From Pseudomonadota bacterium (GTDB lineage: Bacteria > Myxococcota_A > Polyangia > Polyangiales > Polyangiaceae), in contig JAEYOT010000817.1 in assembly GCA_023411445.1 (NCBI GenBank), positions 1 through 10,984 of the forward strand: a stretch of 10,984 nucleotides of DNA. The letters are read 5' to 3'. The notes below the pieces were generated by a model, which was given only the letters and a program-made list of their open reading frames with translations, was not told where the DNA came from and ran no database searches. The position numbers were made by a program, and so were the translations under genes. Shown one piece after another: positions 6,711 to 10,984 of the stretch (its first letter is position 1; every line of letters begins with the position of its first letter).

Positions 6711-7789
6711 TGAGCCACGCGCGCCGCGCTGCCAGGCCTCGATCACTCACGCTATCGCTCCTGCTGACCCTCACCGGCTGCGGGAGCGCAGCGGGCGAGG
6801 ATGCCACAGTGGGATTTGGTGAGGCGCGCCTCGAGCTCGGCGAGTGCGCCGAGACCGCGGCTGGTCAGGGCTGGCTGAACACGGCGAGCCCGGCGGCGTC
6901 AGGGATCTTCACGGCGAGCTTTCGCTCGGCGCCGAAGGAGGGTGCGCCAGGCTCCGGCCCGATCGACGCGGTGATCGGCCTCTCTGCCGCGCCCGCCAGC
7001 CGCTTCGCCGATCTCGCCGCCATCGTTCGTTTCAACGAAAGCGGCGCGATCGACGCGCGCAACGGCGCTGCCTACGGTGGCCCCAGCTTTCCGTACACGT
7101 TCGCCGCCGGGCAGTATGACTTTCAGCTCCGCGTCGACGTACCGCGCGGGCGCTACAGCGCGTGGGTGCGCCACTTGGACTCGCCGTACAAGCCGTTCGA
7201 GCTGCTCGCCGAGCAGTTCGCCTTTCGCTCCGAACAGAGTACTACCCGTCAGCTGGCCAACGTCGCGCTGTTCGTCGACTCGGCGCACGGCTCGCTCCAA
7301 ACTTGCGGCCTCGCGCAAGATCCACCTGACGGCTGCGTCGCAGCGGGCGGCGGCGGCGGCTGGGCCAGCCGCTCGCTGACACCTAGCGGCGTGGAGCTCG
7401 CCGGGGTCGACTTCCACGCCTGGGTCGACCAGCCTGGCATCGACGCAGTGATCGGTGTTTCCGCCGGCGCGCCAGGGCACTTCCGTGATCTTGGCGCCAT
7501 CGTCCGCTTCCGACCCGACGGCTACCTCGACGCTCGCAACGGCAGCGTCTACGCCGCCGACGCCTCGCTGCCCTACCAGGCGAACCGTTCCTACCGCTTC
7601 ACGCTCGAGCTCGACAGCGCGCGCAGCCGGTACTCGGTCGTCGTCACCTCGGGCAGCTCGGCCGTCACGCTGGCGCGCGACTATGCGTTCCGCAGTGAGC
7701 AAGCAGGCGTGCGCGATTTCTCCCACCTGGGCCAGCTCGTGGACGGCGGCAGCGGTGCCGTCCACACCTGCGCGGTCGTGGCGCGCTAG
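6710..7789 (+). CDS. Lipoprotein with two tandem homologous repeats (DARNG/FRSEQ type), function unknown
   Basis: A 359-residue protein. The N-terminus has basic residues, a hydrophobic stretch and the lipobox LTGC (lipidated Cys24), so it should be exported and anchored in a membrane. The mature part is two repeats. Repeat 1 (about C46-C199) and repeat 2 (about C209-C354) share IDAVIG[LV]SA, a 'IVRF...G..DARNG..Y' block, a 'Y.F.L.[VL]D..R.RYS..V' block and a '[FY]AFRSEQ' block ending in TC. Each repeat is bracketed by two cysteines, consistent with one disulfide per domain in an oxidising compartment. I recognise this repeat pattern from secreted proteins of myxobacteria and other soil bacteria. 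It looks like an all-beta, possibly concanavalin-like fold, but I know of no function. No enzyme active-site motif is visible. The stop lies 5 bp from the end of the convergent CBS gene. Confidence 0.85.
   Translation: MSHARRAARPRSLTLSLLLTLTGCGSAAGEDATVGFGEARLELGECAETAAGQGWLNTASPAASGIFTASFRSAPKEGAPGSGPIDAVIGLSAAPASRFADLAAIVRFNESGAIDARNGAAYGGPSFPYTFAAGQYDFQLRVDVPRGRYSAWVRHLDSPYKPFELLAEQFAFRSEQSTTRQLANVALFVDSAHGSLQTCGLAQDPPDGCVAAGGGGGWASRSLTPSGVELAGVDFHAWVDQPGIDAVIGVSAGAPGHFRDLGAIVRFRPDGYLDARNGSVYAADASLPYQANRSYRFTLELDSARSRYSVVVTSGSSAVTLARDYAFRSEQAGVRDFSHLGQLVDGGSGAVHTCAVVAR
6845..7306 (+). repeat. Lipoprotein internal repeat, copy 1
   Basis: Codons 46-199, bounded by Cys46 and Cys199. It aligns end to end with copy 2 through IDAVIGLSA, IVRFNESGAIDARNGAAY and FAFRSEQ, followed by a TC ending. 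The two copies have clearly diverged at many positions, so the duplication is old and not a recent DNA repeat. Confidence 0.8.
7334..7771 (+). repeat. Lipoprotein internal repeat, copy 2
   Basis: Codons 209-354, bounded by Cys209 and Cys354. The matching blocks are IDAVIGVSA, IVRFRPDGYLDARNGSVY and YAFRSEQ, followed by a TC ending. A Gly-rich run (about 213-217) follows the first cysteine and may act as a hinge from copy 1. Confidence 0.8.
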
Positions 7790-7794
7790 CAAGG

Positions 7795-8382
7795 CTAGAG
7801 CAGCGACGGGCGATCGGCGCCGCCGGGAATCAAGACCGGCCGCTGACAAATCACGCCGAGCGTGCTGACGACGGCGCGCCCGAGCGCCTCCGCGTCGTCT
7901 TGGCGGAGGTGCGCGGATTGAACGATATCCGCGAGCGACAGCATACCCACCAGGCGCTGCTCGTCGTCGACCACGGGCAAGCGACGCACCTGATTGGACC
8001 GCATGGCGGCCAAAGCCTCGTTTATGGTGTCGTCCGCGCGGCAGCTCACGAGCTTCATCGACATCGCGTCCTTGACCGGGATGAGCTCAGGTGTGGTGGC
8101 TCGTGACCAGGTGGCCATGCAAATGTCGCGGTCCGTCAGCACACCCACCACCACGCTGCTGCCGTCGATCACCGGCAAGGCACCGCAGTCTTGATCCCAC
8201 AAGCGGCTAGCCGCGACGTTCAAGTGATCCTCGGGCGTGACGGTCGCGGGACTGGGCGTCATCAGGCTCTGAACGAGCAACGTCTCCTCGCCGCTCACGG
8301 GCTCGTTCTCGCGAGCAGCGTGCTTGCCGCTTCCGATCTTCATCATCGCGTCATCATCTGCATCCGAGCTTCGAAGTGCCAT
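7795..8382 (-). CDS. CBS-pair domain protein (predicted adenine-nucleotide sensor)
   Basis: A 195-residue protein from ATG 8382. CBS domain 1 covers about 37-90 (QSLMTPSPATVTP, CGALPVID, VVGVLTDRDI) and CBS domain 2 about 103-156 (KDAMSMKLVSCRADDTINEA, RRLPVVDD, LVGMLSLADI). Both end in the G-h-h-[TS]-x-x-D motif (T83/D86, S149/D152) that contacts ribose and phosphate in AMP/ATP-binding CBS pairs. There is no attached enzyme or channel domain, so it probably acts as a free-standing regulator that senses energy charge; the partner is unknown. The start is uncertain: ATG 8346 or 8343 (MMKIGSG) are equally possible, and none has a clear Shine-Dalgarno. An extension to 8526 is open but unlike CBS proteins. 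It converges on the lipoprotein gene and diverges from the 98-residue orphan. Confidence 0.85.
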   Translation of the reverse strand: MALRSSDADDDAMMKIGSGKHAARENEPVSGEETLLVQSLMTPSPATVTPEDHLNVAASRLWDQDCGALPVIDGSSVVVGVLTDRDICMATWSRATTPELIPVKDAMSMKLVSCRADDTINEALAAMRSNQVRRLPVVDDEQRLVGMLSLADIVQSAHLRQDDAEALGRAVVSTLGVICQRPVLIPGGADRPSLL

Positions 8383-8436
8383 CGCCGCCCGCAGTGCACG
8401 GCCCATGCCGGGCTGACGATCGCGCGTACAAGCGCC

Positions 8437-8452
8437 TGGCGACCGCCTTGCA
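8437..8452 (+). promoter_or_regulatory. Sigma-54-like -24/-12 promoter upstream of orphan gene
   Basis: TGGCGACCGCCTTGCA carries the conserved TGGC and TTGCA halves with the invariant GG and GC separated by exactly ten bases. It lies in the noncoding gap between the divergent CBS gene and the 98-residue gene, pointing toward the latter. Transcription would begin near 8463, leaving about 168 bases of leader before ATG 8631. In GC-rich DNA a chance match is possible. I did not identify an enhancer-binding site. Confidence 0.4.
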
Positions 8453-8620
8453 GGGGCGTGCGAGGCAGTCGCGGGGTACCCTGACTCGTAGGAAGCTGGC
8501 GCGCTGCGTCGCACGCGGCATTTCACGCTCCGCTACGAGGCCTTACGCCACGTCGTGCCGCCCGCGCGCGCTGCCCAAGACGCTACCGACAGACGACGGC
8601 ACAGCGCTTGCTGGCTAAAC

Positions 8621-8626
8621 GAGGAG
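8621..8626 (+). promoter_or_regulatory. Shine-Dalgarno of the orphan gene
   Basis: GAGGAG lies four bases before ATG 8631 (six from its GAGG core). It is one of only two strong ribosome-binding sites in this window and supports the reality of the small gene. Confidence 0.7.
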
Positions 8627-8630
8627 CCTC

Positions 8631-8927
8631 ATGAACGACCGCACCAGAAACGACCGTGATCGCAGCGAGCCAGGCCGACACGGTTTGCGCTCGGATTCGG
8701 GCGAGCCGCAGTACTCCAGCGCGGACGACGAGACCTACGGCAGCGAGTGGTCAAGTGACGCCGACGCGCCGCCCGCCCCTCGCCTCGCTCACCCGCCTGA
8801 GGGCATCGGTCAAGAGCCGGGTGCCGGCACCGGCTTCGACCCTGGCTACGGTCAGCCTGCAGTCGAGCGCCGCCTGGACGGCGGGCACGAGGGCTCGAGC
8901 CAGGACGGCGAGAAGGCCGCCCAGTAA
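8631..8927 (+). CDS. 98-residue hydrophilic, probably disordered protein of unknown function
   Basis: I do not recognise a family. The protein is dominated by Asp, Glu, Arg, Ser, Gly and Pro, with 15 glycines, one tryptophan, one lysine, no cysteine and no hydrophobic core, signal or membrane segment, so it is probably intrinsically disordered and cytoplasmic. High glycine and hydrophilicity resemble hydrophilin-type stress proteins, but this is only a compositional likeness. Support for a real gene comes from the GAGGAG site just before the ATG, the isolated plus-strand position between two minus-strand genes, a sigma-54-like site upstream and a hairpin over its stop codon. The neighbouring CBS and HtpX genes hint at stress or energy status, by inference only. 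Confidence 0.65.
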   Translation: MNDRTRNDRDRSEPGRHGLRSDSGEPQYSSADDETYGSEWSSDADAPPAPRLAHPPEGIGQEPGAGTGFDPGYGQPAVERRLDGGHEGSSQDGEKAAQ

Positions 8928-8944
8928 CGGCGATTGCCGGTTAC
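8924..8944. terminator. Hairpin between convergent orphan and htpX genes
   Basis: GTAACGGC (8924-8931) pairs with GCC-G-GTTAC (8936-8944) around a GATT loop, giving eight pairs with a single bulged G. It includes the stop codon of the orphan gene and ends six bases before the htpX stop, so it could serve both directions. There is no T-run on either side, so the terminator call is tentative. Confidence 0.4.
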
Positions 8945-8950
8945 GTCACG

Positions 8951-9871
8951 TCACGCCAGCGAGCGGGCGGCGTCGTTCACGGGCGTCTCTTGCAGGCGCG
9001 CGATGCGCTCCTCGATCGGGGGGTGCGAGCTAAACAGCGCCATCAGGCCGCTCTGGCGCGGCGAGATGCCGAACGCCGCCATGGACTCCGGCAAATTGCT
9101 GCCTTCGTTGCCGCTCAGGCGGCGCAGCGCGGCCACCATCTTGTCGCGGCCGGCCAGGCTGGCGCCGCCCTCGTCGGCGCGGAACTCGCGACGACGGCTG
9201 AACCACTGCACGATGATCATGGCCAGGATGCCGAGCGCGATCTCGGCGACGATGGTGGCTACCCAGTAGCCGATGCCAGGACCGCGGCTCTCCTCTTCGT
9301 CGCGGCTGCGCAAGAACGAGTCCACCAGGCTGCCGATGATGCGGGAGAAGAAGAACACGAAGGTGTTGAGCACGCCCTGGATCAACGTGAGCGTGACCAT
9401 GTCCCCGTTGGCGACGTGGGCGATCTCGTGACCCAGCACTGCGTCCACCTCGTCGCGGCGCATTTGGCGCATCAGGCCGGTGCTGACGGCCACCAGCGAG
9501 TTGTTGCGCGACGGACCGGTCGCGAACGCGTTCATCTCGGGCGCGTCGTAGATGGCCACCTCAGGCATCTTGATGCCGGCGCGATCCGCGTGGCGCGCCA
9601 CCGTGCTGACCAGCCAATGCTCGAGCTCGCTCTTCGGGGTGTCGATCACCTGCGCGCCCGTGGACCACTTGGCCATGTGCTTGGAGATGAGCAGCGAGAT
9701 GATCGAGCCCGAGAAGCCCACCACCGCGGACATCAACAGCAGCGGCCCGTACGAGCCGAAGGCCTGCGAGGCGTCGAAGATGCCGAACGCGCGCAGCAGG
9801 GCCAAGATGACGTTGATGGCCACCAGGATGGCCAGGTTGGTCACGATGAAGAGCGAGATTCGCTTGAGCAC
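8951..9871 (-). CDS. htpX: Membrane zinc metalloprotease HtpX (M48 family)
   Basis: A 306-residue protein, normal for HtpX, which degrades misfolded or damaged inner-membrane proteins and works alongside FtsH-type quality control. The zinc site is H148-E149-I-A-H152 ([10 protein letters not shown]) plus E229 in [10 protein letters not shown]. Two N-terminal hydrophobic helices (about 5-28 and 42-63) and two after the active site (about 158-180 and 202-223) fit the four-segment topology. [21 protein letters not shown] and [23 protein letters not shown] are family signatures. The start codon is GTG 9871, fixed by a GGAGG Shine-Dalgarno nine bases upstream. It stands alone on the minus strand with about 160 bp of noncoding DNA before it, so it probably has its own promoter. 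No anomaly is seen. Confidence 0.96.
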   Translation of the reverse strand: MLKRISLFIVTNLAILVAINVILALLRAFGIFDASQAFGSYGPLLLMSAVVGFSGSIISLLISKHMAKWSTGAQVIDTPKSELEHWLVSTVARHADRAGIKMPEVAIYDAPEMNAFATGPSRNNSLVAVSTGLMRQMRRDEVDAVLGHEIAHVANGDMVTLTLIQGVLNTFVFFFSRIIGSLVDSFLRSRDEEESRGPGIGYWVATIVAEIALGILAMIIVQWFSRRREFRADEGGASLAGRDKMVAALRRLSGNEGSNLPESMAAFGISPRQSGLMALFSSHPPIEERIARLQETPVNDAARSLA

Positions 9872-9880
9872 GACGGTAAA

Positions 9881-9885
9881 CCTCC
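9881..9885 (-). promoter_or_regulatory. Shine-Dalgarno of htpX
   Basis: The minus strand reads GGAGG here, with nine bases to the GTG start at 9871. This decides for the GTG start. Confidence 0.8.
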
Positions 9886-10031
9886 GGGGTGACCGGCAGA
9901 GCGACGCCGGGCCACGCCTCAGTCTTGTGACTTAAGCATCGGGGGCGAGCCTGTCTAGCTTCTCAACCGATGAATCGCCCGTTCATTACATCGGAATAGC
10001 CGATGACTATTTTCGGCGCGGTCGATTGATT
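9886..10031 (-). promoter_or_regulatory. htpX upstream region with possible promoter
   Basis: This noncoding region is less GC-rich than the genes. On the minus strand TAGACA, 16 bases, then TTAAGT could be a weak housekeeping promoter. The same place can be read as a heat-shock-like pair (TTGAGA at 9961-9966, then CCCCGAT within 9938-9944). Both matches are weak. Heat-shock or envelope-stress control is known for htpX in enteric bacteria, but the sequence here does not establish it. Perfect arms CATCGG and CCGATG flank AATAG at 9989-10005. Confidence 0.3.
9989..10005. repeat. Perfect 6-bp inverted repeat between epimerase and htpX
   Basis: CATCGG-AATAG-CCGATG, 26 bp past the epimerase stop on the minus strand. 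It has no T-run, so a regulator-binding palindrome is as likely as a terminator. A related CCGATGA is found again at 9967-9973. Confidence 0.35.
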
Positions 10032-10984
10032 TCAGCTGGATGACGCCGCGAAAGCGCCGAGGTGCGAGCCCTTGCTCACCGCGACCACCTTGCGCTTTAC
10101 CAGGTCGTCGATGGTGTCGCGGATGGTTTCGCCCGGATCGCGCGGCGCGAAGCCAAGCTCACGCTCTGCCTTCTCCGAGCTGCAGTACCAGAAGTATTGC
10201 GCCATCTCGACGCTGATCTCGTCCACGGGCGCGCGCCCGCCGATGGCCTCCACGGCCTTGGTGAAGACGTGATTGAGCCCCAGCGCCAACGGGCGCGAGC
10301 TGGGCATGCGCAAGAGCGGAGCCTTGACGCCGCTGATGCGCTCCAGCCGCTGAAAGAACGCGGCGATGGTCATGTTCTTGGCGTTGAGCAGGTAGCGCTC
10401 ACCGGCACGGCCGCGCTCGAAGCAAAGCACCAGGCCGAGCGCGGCGTCGCGCGCGTCCACGAACGCCATGCCACCCGCCGGGATGGCCGGGATGGAGCGC
10501 TCCAAGAACAGCCGCACGTCACCCGTGGAGGACTCCCGCAGGTCACCCGGGCCGAGCAGCAGGCTCGGGTTGGCGATCACGATCTCGAACTGCCCAGGCT
10601 CGTTGGCCTCCAGGGCGGCGCGCTCGGCGTACAGCTTGGTGCGGTAGTACGGCCAGCGCGCCACGATCTCCAGCGGCGAGCGGCAGCTCTCGTCCGCGAT
10701 GCGCTCGGGATCTCGGCTCACCGCCAGGGTGCCGCTGGTGCTGGCCACCACCACGCGCTTGATGCCAGCCCGCTTCAAGCCGACCAGCGCCCGCTCCGTG
10801 CCGGTGACGTTGTCGCGGTGCAAGAGCTCCGCGTCGTCGCGATCGCGCGAGACACGGCCGGTCACCAGGAAGGCGCCGTCGCACTCGCGCGCGCTCTCGC
10901 TCACCGCCGCGTCGTCCCGCACGTCCACCGCGGCCCCGGAGACGCCGTGCACCGAGCCGCCGGTCTTGGACACAGCCACGCCCT
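10032..10984 (-). CDS. NAD-dependent epimerase/dehydratase (extended SDR), N-terminus outside window
   Basis: The frame is open to the right edge; 317 complete codons including about 316 residues are seen. The stop at 10032 is real, but the usual N-terminal Rossmann turn (GxxGxxG) is missing, so the true start lies beyond 10984. The GTG codons near 10979 are internal. Visible extended-SDR features are DGAFLVTGRVSRD followed by NVTGTERAL, the active-site strand VVVASTSGT, the catalytic YYRTK (Tyr and Lys four residues apart), NPSLLLGPGD and AFVDARDAA. The C-terminal substrate domain ends in an 'EKAERELGFAPRDPGETIRD' pattern typical of the family. It resembles dihydroflavonol-4-reductase/hopanoid-sugar-epimerase-like members, but the substrate cannot be assigned. 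It is probably not in an operon with htpX, given about 160 bp between them. Confidence 0.9.
   Translation of the reverse strand, partial: GVAVSKTGGSVHGVSGAAVDVRDDAAVSESARECDGAFLVTGRVSRDRDDAELLHRDNVTGTERALVGLKRAGIKRVVVASTSGTLAVSRDPERIADESCRSPLEIVARWPYYRTKLYAERAALEANEPGQFEIVIANPSLLLGPGDLRESSTGDVRLFLERSIPAIPAGGMAFVDARDAALGLVLCFERGRAGERYLLNAKNMTIAAFFQRLERISGVKAPLLRMPSSRPLALGLNHVFTKAVEAIGGRAPVDEISVEMAQYFWYCSSEKAERELGFAPRDPGETIRDTIDDLVKRKVVAVSKGSHLGAFAASSS

Larger units (their letters stand above)
8383..8630. other. Divergent intergenic region between CBS gene and orphan gene
   Basis: This noncoding stretch separates two divergent start codons and should contain promoters for both. On the plus strand it holds the sigma-54-like site at 8437-8452 and the Shine-Dalgarno at 8621-8626. 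For the CBS gene I see no convincing promoter on the minus strand. Open frames crossing it on either strand are Arg/Ala-rich and have no ribosome-binding site, so I do not call genes here. Confidence 0.5.

Noticed and set aside
6899..7849. A 316-codon minus-strand open frame
   Set aside because: It is antisense to the lipoprotein, which has a lipobox and internal homology. The antisense product is Arg/Ala/Val-rich with no motif.
8383..8526. N-terminal extension of the CBS protein
   Set aside because: The extra 48 residues carry no recognisable feature, have no ribosome-binding site and would cover the divergent regulatory region.
8990..9892. A 300-codon plus-strand open frame
   Set aside because: It is antisense to htpX, whose zinc motif, membrane helices and Shine-Dalgarno settle the coding strand.
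10977..10979. GTG near the right edge as start of the epimerase
   Set aside because: Starting here would omit the NAD-binding Rossmann turn that the family requires, and the frame is open to the edge, so the gene is simply cut by the window.
1..10984. CRISPR arrays, tRNA or rRNA genes, insertion sequences, phage or toxin-antitoxin genes
   Set aside because: I looked for regularly spaced repeats, cloverleaf-like sequences, transposase motifs and terminal inverted repeats on both strands and saw none. The genes fill the window with short gaps.

Overview
This GC-rich window holds nine protein-coding genes and no RNA gene, mobile element or CRISPR array. The gene mix points to a Myxococcota-type bacterium, probably a Polyangiales-like myxobacterium: a membrane-anchored Hanks-type Ser/Thr kinase, a small stand-alone S1-domain protein, a lipoprotein with tandem 'DARNG / FRSEQ' repeats, sigma-54-like promoter sequences and very GC-rich third codon positions. 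This is inferred from gene content and composition; no marker gene is present.

Layout. (1) Positions 1-3423, minus strand: a compact probable operon, read right to left, of a Gfo/Idh/MocA oxidoreductase (3423-2383), a SprT-like zinc metalloprotease with a DUF2786 segment (2377-1292) and a Ser/Thr protein kinase that runs off the left edge (about 1177 to 1). (2) 3453-5768, plus strand: the hybrid malic enzyme MaeB (malic enzyme plus phosphotransacetylase-like domain), divergent from the oxidoreductase with only 29 bp between starts, and followed by two GC-rich hairpins. (3) 5932-6651, plus: a two-S1-domain RNA-binding protein. (4) 6710-7789, plus: a lipoprotein built from two homologous repeats, preceded by a sigma-54-like -24/-12 element. 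(5) 7795-8382, minus: a CBS-pair protein, convergent with the lipoprotein gene. (6) 8631-8927, plus: a 98-residue hydrophilic orphan with a strong Shine-Dalgarno sequence and a second sigma-54-like element upstream. (7) 8951-9871, minus: the membrane protease HtpX. (8) 10032-10984, minus: an NAD-dependent epimerase/dehydratase whose N-terminus lies beyond the right edge.

Most of this is ordinary chromosomal housekeeping and signalling content, and I see no undescribed multi-gene defence or mobile system. The most notable observation is in the kinase. Its nucleotide-binding, DFG and APE motifs are intact, but the catalytic-loop HRD motif reads HRA, which predicts a pseudokinase or strongly impaired kinase. 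Secondary points are two sigma-54-like promoters with exact GG-N10-GC spacing, the paired cysteines that bracket each lipoprotein repeat, and the orphan disordered protein.
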